Shown in pieces: positions 1-7,639 of a stretch of 39,026 bases of DNA. Each line of letters opens with the position of its first letter. Within the stretch, counting starts at the first letter, position 1. This DNA comes from UBA5868 sp964482025 (GTDB taxonomy: Bacteria; Pseudomonadota; Gammaproteobacteria; Pseudomonadales; Cellvibrionaceae): NCBI GenBank assembly GCA_964482025.1, contig CAYZVN010000023.1:1-39026 (forward strand). The letters are read 5' to 3'. The notes beneath the pieces are model-generated. The model was not told the origin of the DNA. It did no database searches and was given only the letters and a program-made list of their open reading frames with translations. The translations under genes were made by a program, and so were the position numbers.

Positions 1-116
1 GGTCATCGTCAGGCTTTAATTTGAAAACCCGCGCTGGATTTTTAGGAGTTAACAGAGGTACCGGCTCCGTTGTGATCAGAGGGTTTTATTGTGGTGGCTT
101 TATTGGTTGAGGACTT
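1..116. other. Left-edge flank, no feature seen
   Basis: This short stretch lies downstream of the minus-strand ABC ATPase gene and runs to the window edge. I see no open reading frame of note and no clear hairpin with a U-tract. The operon may therefore continue past the left edge, or its terminator may lie there. Confidence 0.4.
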
Positions 117-1169
117 TCAGGCGAAGGCAATTAGGTGATCGGCTTCGACTTTGATATTGATCTGATGACCGATTGCGAAGTCATGATGGCTCGGCAGCGA
201 GGCTTCTATATGCGAACCGGTAGGTAGGAGGAGGGTGTACAGGGTGGATGTGCCAGCGAAGAGCTTCCTAGTAATCGTCGCTCGGTAAGGGCTATCCTGG
301 CTTTCGACAACGTCATCAGGTCTTAGCAGCACCTCCACGGCGGTGTTGGGCAACCATGGATGTTGTTTTGGACTTTGTAATAAGCCCAATTCAGTTTCGA
401 TTGTATTGGCATCGCGCACGAACCCAGGGATAAAAACACCTTGCCCGATAAAACCGGCGACATACCGTGTATTGGGCTCGTGATAGAGATTGAAGGGAAT
501 GTCCCATTGCTCCAGCTTGCCCTTGTGTAGCACCCCTATTTTGTCGGCAAAGGCGAAAGCTTCGTCTTGGTCATGGGTCACCATGATTGCGGCTATGCCT
601 CGCTTCTTCAGTATTTCCCGCACTTCCAGCGCGAGCCCTCGGCGCAATTCGGTATCGAGACTGGAAAGCGGTTCATCAAGTAGTAATAAGCTCGGGGAGG
701 GGGCCAGGGCCCGGGCTAAGGCGACGCGCTGTTGTTGGCCGCCGGAAAGTTCGTGCGGATAACGTTTGCCAAACCCCTGGAGTTGAACGAGTTCGAGAAG
801 CTCATCACAGACAACTTCGCGCGCGCGCGCGGACATCTTTTGGAGGCCGAAAGTAATGTTCTGGCAGACCGAAAGATGTGGAAACAGAGCATAGTCCTGA
901 AAGACCATGCCGATATGACGTTTTTCAGGCGCCAGATGAATAGAGCGGCTGCTGAGTATCTTTCCATTCAGCACTATGCTGCCGGCTTCGAGCGGATGAA
1001 ATCCTGCTATTGATCTCAGGACGGTGGTTTTACCACAGCCGCTAGAGCCCAAGAGGCAGCCTATTTCTCCGGGCTCCAGAAAGAAGCTCAAATCGTCTAC
1101 GACTGGGGGGACTTCAATGTTCGGGTCGTAGCGACATAAGATGTTCTGAACCTGAAGGAGGTGCTGCAT
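117..1169 (-). CDS. ABC transporter ATP-binding protein, Fe(3+)/polyamine (FbpC/PotA) type
   Basis: This is the cytoplasmic ATPase subunit of an ABC importer, 350 residues. The sequence shows a Walker A motif GSSGCGKTT (residues 41-49), a signature LSGGQQQRVALARAL, a Walker B LLLLDEP and a C-terminal extension of about 110 residues. Such a tail matches the TOBE domain of the FbpC/PotA/MalK class, and the length fits FbpC. The start codon lies 3 bp behind the argF stop, so the gene is the last cistron of an argD-argF-ABC operon. An ABC ATPase next to argF is, as I recall, also found in pseudomonads. No permease or binding protein lies in the window, so the substrate (ferric iron, polyamine, other) cannot be told. 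The ABC ATPase call is firm; the iron assignment is only a family-level guess. Confidence 0.85.
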   Translation of the reverse strand: MQHLLQVQNILCRYDPNIEVPPVVDDLSFFLEPGEIGCLLGSSGCGKTTVLRSIAGFHPLEAGSIVLNGKILSSRSIHLAPEKRHIGMVFQDYALFPHLSVCQNITFGLQKMSARAREVVCDELLELVQLQGFGKRYPHELSGGQQQRVALARALAPSPSLLLLDEPLSSLDTELRRGLALEVREILKKRGIAAIMVTHDQDEAFAFADKIGVLHKGKLEQWDIPFNLYHEPNTRYVAGFIGQGVFIPGFVRDANTIETELGLLQSPKQHPWLPNTAVEVLLRPDDVVESQDSPYRATITRKLFAGTSTLYTLLLPTGSHIEASLPSHHDFAIGHQINIKVEADHLIAFA

Positions 1170-1172
1170 GAA

Positions 1173-2090
1173 TCAGTTAGCCGCCTCGCGAGCAAGAAAG
1201 AGCATAAGCGCTTTTTGTGCATGCAGACGGTTTTCCGCCTCATCCCAGACCACCGAATATTGCTCATCTTCAATCAATTCTGCACTGACTTCTTCGCCGC
1301 GATGGGCGGGGAGGCAATGCATGAAAATCGCGTCGGGTTTTGCCTGCGACATAAGGTCATGGTTAACCTGATAGCCCGCAAAACTGGCCTCTCGTGCTTT
1401 TTGCTCCCCTTCCTGTCCCATGCTTGCCCACACATCGGTCACGATCCAATCGGCATCACGAGCGGCGTCCTGTGGGTCCTTGACGAGAGTGACATGTTGC
1501 TTGTTTTGCGCCAATAGGGTCGCATCGGGCTCATATCCTTCGGGGCAGGCAATCACCAACTCAAAGTCGCAAAGGGAAGCGGCGTTCATATAGGAGTGGC
1601 ACATATTGTTGCCATCGCCAATCCAGGCGACCTTTTTCCCCTTGGGATTGCCGCGGTGCTCGACATACGTCTGAATGTCGGCCAGCAACTGGCATGGGTG
1701 GAAACTGTCGGTGAGCGCATTGATAACAGGTACTGAAGAATATTGTGCGAAGCGTTCAATTTTCTCGTGCTCAAAGGTGCGGATCATAATCATGTCCACC
1801 ATTCGCGAGAGCACTCGGGCGGAGTCTTCAATCGGCTCTCCGCGCCCCAGCTGGGTGTCCTTGGGGGACAGGAACAGTGCCGCACCACCCAGTTGTGTCA
1901 TGCCGGCTTCAAAGGACACTCGTGTCCGGGTCGACGATTTTTCGAAAATCATGCCCAACACTTTGTTTTTCAGGGGCTCAATTACTTGGCCTTCACGCCA
2001 GGATTTTTTCAGAGCGATTGCTTCTTCCACAATCGCTTGTAGCTCTGCGCCGGAAATATCCCGCAGCGTCAAAAAATGTCTCAATGCCAT
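1173..2090 (-). CDS. argF: Ornithine carbamoyltransferase
   Basis: The enzyme makes citrulline from ornithine and carbamoyl phosphate, the sixth step of arginine synthesis in the cytoplasm. The 305-residue protein carries the carbamoyl-phosphate loop SSTRTRVSFE (from residue 52), the FHPCQ motif in the middle and the ornithine-binding HCLPAHRG motif near the C terminus. The length is normal for an anabolic OTCase. It begins 3 bp after the argD stop and ends 3 bp before the ABC ATPase start, so all three are very probably cotranscribed. The position behind argD supports the anabolic role rather than the catabolic arcB role. Confidence 0.96.
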   Translation of the reverse strand: MALRHFLTLRDISGAELQAIVEEAIALKKSWREGQVIEPLKNKVLGMIFEKSSTRTRVSFEAGMTQLGGAALFLSPKDTQLGRGEPIEDSARVLSRMVDMIMIRTFEHEKIERFAQYSSVPVINALTDSFHPCQLLADIQTYVEHRGNPKGKKVAWIGDGNNMCHSYMNAASLCDFELVIACPEGYEPDATLLAQNKQHVTLVKDPQDAARDADWIVTDVWASMGQEGEQKAREASFAGYQVNHDLMSQAKPDAIFMHCLPAHRGEEVSAELIEDEQYSVVWDEAENRLHAQKALMLFLAREAAN

Positions 2091-2093
2091 TGT

Positions 2094-3257
2094 TCACTCC
2101 CCTCCGCGGCTTTTGATTAGATCCACAACAACTCGAACAATTTCATCCGCCTGTTCATTGCTGAGAATGAGCGGCGGTAGAAGGCGAATCGTGTTGCCTG
2201 CGGTGACGTTGATTAACAGGCCCGCCAATTTGGCGCGCTCTACCAGTTCTGCGCAATCCTGATCTAACTGAATACCCATCATCAAACCACAGCCGCGAAT
2301 GTCCACAACTCCGGGAGTATTCGCCAGGGCTGCGCGAAACTTTTGTTGCATGCGTTCGCCAAGCTCAGCAGCCCGCTGGGAAAGCTGTTTTTCGGTAATG
2401 GTTTTGATCACCGCCAGGGCAGCGCTGCAGGCCAGTGGGTTACCGCCAAAGGTCGAACCGTGATTACCGGGCTGAAAAGTGGCTGCGGCCGGACCGCGCG
2501 CCAAACAAGCACCAATTGGCACTCCGTTGCCGAGCCCTTTGGCGGTGGTGACCACATCGGGCAAAATACCAAAATGTTGATACGCGAAATACTGGCCCGT
2601 TCTACCGTTACCGGTTTGGATCTCGTCGAGAATAAGTAACCAACCGCGCTCGTCACAAAGCTTGCGTAATTCTGGCAGGTAGTTTGGCGAGGGTACGCGG
2701 ACTCCGCCTTCCCCCTGGATTGGCTCTACCATCACCGCCACCGTATTGGGTGTCGCAGCGGCTTTTATGGCTTCAAGATCGTCATAGGGTACATGCACGA
2801 AACCGGAAACAAGGGGGGCAAAACCCACTTTGATTTTTTTGTTGCCCGTCGCGGAGAGCGTGGCCATGGTGCGGCCGTGAAAGCTGTTTTCAGCTGTGAT
2901 GACTTCAGGTGCTTGGATGCCTTTTTCCTGGCCGAACTTGCGCGCCAGTTTTAATGCCGCTTCATTGGCTTCGGCTCCGGAGTTGGAGAAAAAAATATTG
3001 TCCATCCCCGAGATCTCTACCAGCGCCTTACCCGCAGCAATTTGTGGTTCTATGTTATAGAGGTTGGACACATGCAAGAGTTTGCCGGCCTGATCGGTAA
3101 TGGCTTTCGTTACTGCAGGGTGGTTATGACCCAGACCACACACGGCGATGCCCGCTAGCGCGTCGAGGTAGCGCTTGCCTTCTGAATCCCATACGTACGG
3201 GCCTTCGCCCCGAACCAAGGTTGTTGTTCTGTTGCCGTAGGTGTTCATCAGTGTCAT
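2094..3257 (-). CDS. argD: Acetylornithine/succinyldiaminopimelate aminotransferase
   Basis: This is a class III PLP-dependent aminotransferase converting N-acetylglutamate semialdehyde to N-acetylornithine; many ArgD enzymes also serve lysine synthesis. The PLP-binding lysine sits in VVTTAKGLGNG, with LDEIQTGNGRTG before it and the substrate-side GSTFGGNPLACSAA after it. The frame is open to a TTG at 3269, but the first ATG (3257, MTLMNTYG) or the next (3248, MNTYG) matches the usual N terminus better. I chose 3257 (387 residues). No strong Shine-Dalgarno is visible, so the start stays uncertain. It is the first gene of the argD-argF-ABC operon. A hairpin with a U-tract lies only about 37 bases upstream. 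Confidence 0.94.
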   Translation of the reverse strand: MTLMNTYGNRTTTLVRGEGPYVWDSEGKRYLDALAGIAVCGLGHNHPAVTKAITDQAGKLLHVSNLYNIEPQIAAGKALVEISGMDNIFFSNSGAEANEAALKLARKFGQEKGIQAPEVITAENSFHGRTMATLSATGNKKIKVGFAPLVSGFVHVPYDDLEAIKAAATPNTVAVMVEPIQGEGGVRVPSPNYLPELRKLCDERGWLLILDEIQTGNGRTGQYFAYQHFGILPDVVTTAKGLGNGVPIGACLARGPAAATFQPGNHGSTFGGNPLACSAALAVIKTITEKQLSQRAAELGERMQQKFRAALANTPGVVDIRGCGLMMGIQLDQDCAELVERAKLAGLLINVTAGNTIRLLPPLILSNEQADEIVRVVVDLIKSRGGE

Positions 3258-3294
3258 GTTGCAATCCAACTCAAATCAGAAAACACAGTTGCCC

Positions 3295-3323
3295 AAAATA
3301 AAACAGGCAGCGGTTGCTGCCTG
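3295..3323 (-). terminator. Intrinsic terminator-like hairpin ahead of argD
   Basis: On the minus strand CAGGCAGC (3323-3316) pairs perfectly with GCTGCCTG (3311-3304) across a 4-base loop and is followed at once by TTTTATTTT (3303-3295). It would end the proS-lytic transglycosylase transcript. Because it lies only 37 bases before the argD ATG, it may instead be part of the argD leader. Confidence 0.8.
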
Positions 3324-3336
3324 GTCGAGCGGCCAT

Positions 3337-3368
3337 TTTATAAGCAAAGAGCTGGCTAAGCAAAGAGC
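3337..3368 (-). promoter_or_regulatory. Candidate argD promoter with 12-bp direct repeat
   Basis: On the minus strand the 12-mer GCTCTTTGCTTA occurs twice with a 16-bp period (3368-3357 and 3352-3341). The second copy runs straight into a TATAAA box (3342-3337). The -35 match is poor (TTTGCT or TTGCTT at 15-16 bp). The repeat straddles the core promoter, where an arginine-responsive or other regulator could bind. This is inference from position only. Confidence 0.4.
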
Positions 3369-3442
3369 CCCTCGCGCGATTGCGCAATATGGCTCGAAGC
3401 ACTCGCAACAGCACTCTTATGAAACGGATTCAAAAGGACATT

Positions 3443-4021
3443 TTAGTGCCGCCAGTACTTTTGCCAGGCGGTTAAAACTCTTTCGGGATACCAGTATTTG
3501 CCGTAGCTGCCGTTATATCGTGCCAATCCTTCGGCCCAACGGCCTTTCTCTCTATCGATGTAGTATTTGAGGATGGTGCAGCCGTAACGCAAGTTGGTTT
3601 CCAGGTCGATCAAGCTGTCCTGTTCGCGGCCAATCTCCTTTTTCCAAAACGGCATAACTTGCATCATTCCCTGGGCTCCCACCCGGGAGACAGCGTAGGG
3701 ATCAAAGGCACTTTCGATTTGGATAACGGCGAGCACTAAGTCTGGGGGGACGCCGGCTCGGGTTGCCTCTCGGTGAACGAGGCGGAGAATGCGAAAACGC
3801 TCCTCGGGATCTTTTATAAAACGCTGCAGAGGCGTGGATTTTGCGATCAGCCAGACCTCTGCATCAAAACGATCCTCAAAGCTGTCGGCCTGCTCGATAG
3901 AATCCCGGAGCAGGGAACGCAGCTTGTCGTCCACTTGGTATTGTTGAGGGGCAAGTGCATAGGTCTTAGCGGTTAAGCTTAAGACCAAGCAAGCAACAAT
4001 CAACAGGAATGGTGTCTTCAC
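3443..4021 (-). CDS. Periplasmic lytic transglycosylase (SLT family)
   Basis: The enzyme is predicted to cleave the MurNAc-GlcNAc bond of peptidoglycan in the periplasm. With the GTG at 4021 the protein has 192 residues and a clean signal peptide, MKTPFLLIVACLVLSLTAKTYA. The SLT core includes IQIESAFDP, with Glu103 the expected catalytic acid, then SRVGAQGMMQVMP and RYNGSYGKYWYP. A TTG at 4030 is also in frame. However, the GTG forms a four-base GTGA overlap with the proS stop codon and gives the better signal peptide, so I prefer it. The overlap implies translational coupling to proS. The exact Slt subfamily is not resolved. Confidence 0.88.
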   Translation of the reverse strand: MKTPFLLIVACLVLSLTAKTYALAPQQYQVDDKLRSLLRDSIEQADSFEDRFDAEVWLIAKSTPLQRFIKDPEERFRILRLVHREATRAGVPPDLVLAVIQIESAFDPYAVSRVGAQGMMQVMPFWKKEIGREQDSLIDLETNLRYGCTILKYYIDREKGRWAEGLARYNGSYGKYWYPERVLTAWQKYWRH

Positions 4022-5751
4022 GCCTTGCAACCAACTCTCTTCGCGAGGAAATCTGCTAATTCATTTAAGGGAACATTGAGGCTTTCGCTATCTCGGCGAC
4101 CCTTGTATTCCACGGTCCCGCTGTCGAGACCTCGATCGCCCACCACCAATCGGTGCGGAATTCCTATGAGTTCGACATCCGCTAACATAACGCCTAAACG
4201 GGCCTTGGGTTCATCCATAAATAGCACATCATAACCACGCTGTTTGAGATCTTCGTACAAATCTGCACATTTTTGCGCCACAGCATCGGATTTGTGCATA
4301 TTGATCGGCACCAGGGCGATCTGGAATGGCGCTATGGCTTCTGGCCAAATAATGCCTTGAGCGTCGTAGTTTTGTTCGATGGCGGCCGCTACCACGCGGG
4401 ACACGCCGATACCGTAACAGCCCATAATCATGGTTTGCTCTCGACCATTGTCGTCCAGAACCTTGGCTTTCATGGCTGTGGAGTATTTGTCGCCAAGCTG
4501 AAAGATATGGCCAACTTCGATACCGCGTTTGATTTCTACCGTACCTTTGCCATCTGGGCTGGGATCACCGCGTTCGATATTGCGTATATCGGCCACGGTT
4601 GTGGCCTGAGCGTCGCGCTCCCAGTTGGCATTGATGTAGTGGTAACCCGTCTCATTGGCACCGCAGATAAAGTTCACCGCCGCGGCAGCCATACGATCGA
4701 CGATAACCGGAATATTTACGCCGATCGGGCCTAGCGAGCCGACATCGGCACCCAACTCGGCCAAGATGCGGGCGTCGTCTGCCAGGGTGACGGGGTCGGC
4801 AACACCGGCGATTTTTCCGGCTTTTACTTTGTTTAACGTGTGGTCGCCGCGCAGTACCATCGCCACCAGCGGTTGATGGCCTTTCTCATCCGCTTCACCT
4901 AGCACGATCAGTGTTTTAAGGACGGCTTGTGTGGATGTCTTAAAGAAAGCCGCGACTTCTTCCACAGTTTTACTGGTAGGTGTAGCAACCTTTTCCCGCG
5001 CTTCAAAGGGTTTTTGCTCGATATCGGTCGGCGACAAAGCCTCGGCCATTTCAATGTTGGCGGCATAGTCGCTGTGGGTGCTAAAGACAATGTCGTCTTC
5101 TCCACTGTCGGCAAGGACGTGGAATTCATGGGAGCCCGTGCCGCCAATCGAGCCCGTATCGGCCAACACCGCGCGGAAGTTCAACCCAATGCGGCTGAAG
5201 ATATTGCAATAGGTGCGGTGCATGACGTCATAGGTTTGCTGCAGCGACTCCTGTGTCAGGTGGAAGGAGTAAGCATCCTTCATAATGAATTCGCGCGCGC
5301 GCATAACGCCGAAGCGTGGGCGCACCTCATCGCGGAACTTCGTTTGAATTTGATAAAAATTAGCGGGGAGCTGTTTGTAGCTGCTGATTTCATTGCGGAT
5401 CAGATCGGTAATGACTTCCTCATGAGTGGGCCCCAAGCAGTAGGGGGTATCGTGTCGGTCCCTGAAACGCGTCAGCTCAGGCCCGAACTGTTCCCAGCGA
5501 CCTGACTCTATCCACAGCTCCGAGGGTTGTACAACCGGCATTAACACTTCTTGGGCGCCGGATTTATCCATTTCTTCACGCACGATTTGCTCGACTTTGC
5601 GCAGTACGCGCAGGCCGAGTGGCAGCCAGGAATAAAGACCCGCCGCCGATTTGCGGATCATGCCCGCTCGCAGCATGAGTTGGTGACTGATGACGACGGC
5701 GTCTGCGGGAGTTTCTTTTTGCGTGGCAAGGAGAAATTGGGTGGCGCGCAT
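4018..5751 (-). CDS. proS: Prolyl-tRNA synthetase
   Basis: This class II aminoacyl-tRNA synthetase charges tRNA-Pro. The 577-residue length and N terminus MRATQFLLATQKETPADA are typical of the bacterial form. The class II motif 2 region (FRDEVRPRFGVMRAREF) is present. The large insertion after it (roughly residues 225-405) is the INS editing domain, which clears mischarged Ala-tRNA-Pro. The C-terminal anticodon-binding domain starts near IALVPINMHKS. The ATG at 5751 fits the family. It is the first gene of a two-gene unit with the lytic transglycosylase and is divergent from the HIT gene. Confidence 0.97.
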   Translation of the reverse strand: MRATQFLLATQKETPADAVVISHQLMLRAGMIRKSAAGLYSWLPLGLRVLRKVEQIVREEMDKSGAQEVLMPVVQPSELWIESGRWEQFGPELTRFRDRHDTPYCLGPTHEEVITDLIRNEISSYKQLPANFYQIQTKFRDEVRPRFGVMRAREFIMKDAYSFHLTQESLQQTYDVMHRTYCNIFSRIGLNFRAVLADTGSIGGTGSHEFHVLADSGEDDIVFSTHSDYAANIEMAEALSPTDIEQKPFEAREKVATPTSKTVEEVAAFFKTSTQAVLKTLIVLGEADEKGHQPLVAMVLRGDHTLNKVKAGKIAGVADPVTLADDARILAELGADVGSLGPIGVNIPVIVDRMAAAAVNFICGANETGYHYINANWERDAQATTVADIRNIERGDPSPDGKGTVEIKRGIEVGHIFQLGDKYSTAMKAKVLDDNGREQTMIMGCYGIGVSRVVAAAIEQNYDAQGIIWPEAIAPFQIALVPINMHKSDAVAQKCADLYEDLKQRGYDVLFMDEPKARLGVMLADVELIGIPHRLVVGDRGLDSGTVEYKGRRDSESLNVPLNELADFLAKRVGCKA

Positions 5752-5781
5752 AGTGATTTTGGACTCTATATGTTCAGCAAA

Positions 5782-5835
5782 TTGACAGAGGGGCTATTCT
5801 AGATGCATAAGGTTGAGCTGTCTTTAGGGGACAGC
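5782..5835. promoter_or_regulatory. Overlapping divergent promoters of proS and the HIT gene
   Basis: For proS (minus) AAGACA (5824-5819), a 17-bp spacer and TAGAAT (5801-5796) form a fair sigma-70 promoter. For the HIT gene (plus) a perfect TTGACA (5782-5787) is followed after 18 bp by CATAAG (5806-5811). An inverted repeat GCTGTC/GACAGC (5817-5822 and 5830-5835) overlies the proS -35 and could be an operator or a leader hairpin. Confidence 0.5.
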
Positions 5836-5867
5836 GGAACTTTAACGACAGACTGTGGAGGTGGGAA

Positions 5868-6293
5868 ATGTTCGAGCTGCATAGCCAATTACAGAAAGAC
5901 ACTGTAGTAGTGGGTCATTTTCCGTTGAGTATGATTCTGCTGCACCGGGATAGCCAATATCCGTGGTTGATTCTGGTGCCGCAGCGAGAGGAAGTCACGG
6001 AAATTCATCATCTGGGTTCGAGCGACCGGGCGCAGCTTATAGAGGAATCCTGTCGGTTGGCGGAGGTTATGGTCGATCTGTTTGCCCCGCAAAAGATGAA
6101 TGTTGCGGCTTTGGGTAATGTTGTACCGCAGCTGCACCTACACCACATTGCGCGGTTCGAAGAAGACCCCGCTTGGCCTCATCCGGTATGGGGTAGGATT
6201 CCTGCTGTACCTTATTCAGATGCCGCCTTAATGGAGCGCTTGCAGCGATTGCGTCACGCCTTGGCGGGAGATGATTTTCACACAGCGGGTTGA
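5868..6293 (+). CDS. HIT-family nucleotide hydrolase/transferase
   Basis: This is a small 141-residue protein of the histidine-triad superfamily, which acts on nucleoside phosphates and dinucleotides. The triad-like motif is QLHLHHIARF, followed by a Trp/Pro-rich tail (DPAWPHPVWG) seen in the short proteobacterial HIT subgroup. A good Shine-Dalgarno GGAGG (5857-5861) sits 6 bp before the ATG. It is monocistronic, ended by the shared hairpin at 6325-6350. Its substrate cannot be inferred from sequence. Confidence 0.88.
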   Translation: MFELHSQLQKDTVVVGHFPLSMILLHRDSQYPWLILVPQREEVTEIHHLGSSDRAQLIEESCRLAEVMVDLFAPQKMNVAALGNVVPQLHLHHIARFEEDPAWPHPVWGRIPAVPYSDAALMERLQRLRHALAGDDFHTAG

Positions 6294-6324
6294 AGTGAGG
6301 TGAAAACTTGAGCTTGGGCGAAAA

Positions 6325-6350
6325 AAAAAGCCGAATTGCTTCGGCTTTTT
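6325..6350. terminator. Bidirectional intrinsic terminator between the HIT and HU genes
   Basis: AAGCCGAA (6328-6335), loop TTGC and TTCGGCTT (6340-6347) form a hairpin flanked by A-runs on the left and T-runs on the right. It can work in both directions and serves the two convergent genes. Confidence 0.9.
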
Positions 6351-6368
6351 CGACTTAACGGGTGAGGA

Positions 6369-6806
6369 TCAGCCCGCCATCTCTTTCATCTTTTTCAATG
6401 GACGCACTTTTACCTGAATGCTGGCAGGCTTGGCGGCGAAGGTGGTCTCTTCCCCTGTAAACGGGTTGATGCCTTTGCGTGCTTTGCGCGCAGGTTTTTT
6501 AACCGTAACCACTTTCAGCAGGCCCGGCAGAACAAACTCGCCTGGGCCTTTTTTGCTGATGTGCGCTTCGATCAGGGTGTTCAACTCGTCCAGAACAGCT
6601 GTGACTTGTTTGCGGCTCAGTTCAGTTTGGGCCGAGATGTGGTTGAGGATATCGGATTTTGAGTAGCGCTCTTTAACAGCCAAGCTAGACTTTTTCACCG
6701 CTTTGGCAGGTGCCGCTTTTTTTGCGGGGGCTTTGGCAGGCGCTTTTTTAGTAGTGGTTTTTGCAGGAGCTTTTTTAGCGGTGGCTTTGGCTTTCGTTGC
6801 GGCCAT
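6369..6806 (-). CDS. HU-type DNA-binding protein with histone-H1-like N-terminal tail
   Basis: This is a 145-residue nucleoid protein. The first 45 or so residues are almost only Lys, Ala, Pro and Thr in AKKAPAK-like repeats. The remaining 95 or so match the HU/IHF fold: YSKSDILNHISAQTELSRKQ at the start, then the beta-arm region RKARKGINPFTGEE, the counterpart of the HU RNPxTGEE motif. Standard HU has about 90 residues, so the tail is an added module like that of AlgP- or H1-type proteins. It probably adds non-specific DNA or RNA binding. The gene stands alone; a long upstream region (6807-7293) separates it from the divergent fmdB gene. Confidence 0.9.
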   Translation of the reverse strand: MAATKAKATAKKAPAKTTTKKAPAKAPAKKAAPAKAVKKSSLAVKERYSKSDILNHISAQTELSRKQVTAVLDELNTLIEAHISKKGPGEFVLPGLLKVVTVKKPARKARKGINPFTGEETTFAAKPASIQVKVRPLKKMKEMAG

Positions 6807-7293
6807 TGAATAAACCTCGTGGTTATGGTTGTCGTCTGTCTGTTTTGGGTTTTCGGTTGCTCGCCGTGCAGGGTTCTGTAAAGCAACCCCCCTGATTTGC
6901 CGGAGCCACCTGAGTGGGCATAATCATGCTTAATCAGTATGTTTTATAACCGACTGGCTTGGCGACCAGTAATATATAGTGTATTCACCGCCCCCGGGCA
7001 ATATCTGATGTTAAAAAAATGCCCTATTTTTAGCTGTTTTTGAGGTTTTTTGGTAAATCCTTAAGGGATGGCTCCAAGGTGGGTACCTGTCGGGGTGTTT
7101 TTCGTACAAAGGGTGTTATGTATAATGCATCGCTTTTTTGGGTGGATGCATCGACCTGACGTCTTTCAGCCATTGAATTCCGGCGAACTGTTCCCATCTT
7201 GCTGTTCCGAGTCGACCCGGTATTGGGGCGCTCTGTGAATCCTGCGGCCGATTCGGCCTGCGGGGGTATGTGAGCTTTGGTGGAGAATGTTGC
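6807..7293. other. Divergent intergenic region between the HU and fmdB genes
   Basis: This stretch of nearly 490 bases has no convincing gene. It is AT-rich around 6925-7050 and must carry the promoter of the HU-type gene on the minus strand, though no clear -35/-10 pair stands out there. A perfect plus-strand TATAAT lies at 7121-7126. Confidence 0.5.
7121..7126 (+). promoter_or_regulatory. Candidate -10 box for fmdB-aspS
   Basis: A perfect TATAAT lies about 168 bases before the fmdB ATG. The -35 region at 17 bp (about 7098-7103, TTTTTC) is weak. It implies an untranslated leader of about 160 bases. Confidence 0.45.
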
Positions 7294-7617
7294 ATGCCAA
7301 TCTACGAGTACGAATGTCAATCGTGTCAGCACGAATTTGAAGCACTGCAAAAGATAAGTGATGCGGCGCTGACGGACTGTCCAGAGTGCCAGGAATCGGC
7401 ACTGAAGAAAAAAATCTCGGCAGCGGGCTTCCGCCTCGCCGGCAGCGGTTGGTATGAGACGGATTTCAAGAAAACCGGCAGCAAACGAAATCTCGCGGGG
7501 GATGGCGGCGTTAATGACGGCGGCAAATCCGGTGACACAGGAAAAGCGGAAGCCGGCAAGAGTGGCGGCAAAAGCGAGAGCAGCAAGTCATCCAGTGCCT
7601 CCACCGCAACCGATTAA
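7294..7617 (+). CDS. FmdB-family zinc-ribbon protein
   Basis: This small 107-residue protein of the FmdB/CxxC_CxxC_SSSS family is thought to bind zinc through two CxxC knuckles, here CQSC and CPEC. The N terminus MPIYEYECQSCQHEFE is diagnostic. The start is set by the conserved MPIYEY and by TGGAG at 7281-7285; the frame is open to a GTG at 7270, which I reject. The C-terminal 45 residues are low-complexity Gly/Ser/Lys and probably disordered. It sits 22 bp before aspS, a pairing common in gammaproteobacteria. The biochemical role is unknown. Confidence 0.9.
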   Translation: MPIYEYECQSCQHEFEALQKISDAALTDCPECQESALKKKISAAGFRLAGSGWYETDFKKTGSKRNLAGDGGVNDGGKSGDTGKAEAGKSGGKSESSKSSSASTATD

Positions 7618-7639
7618 ATGACCATAAATAGGTAAACCT

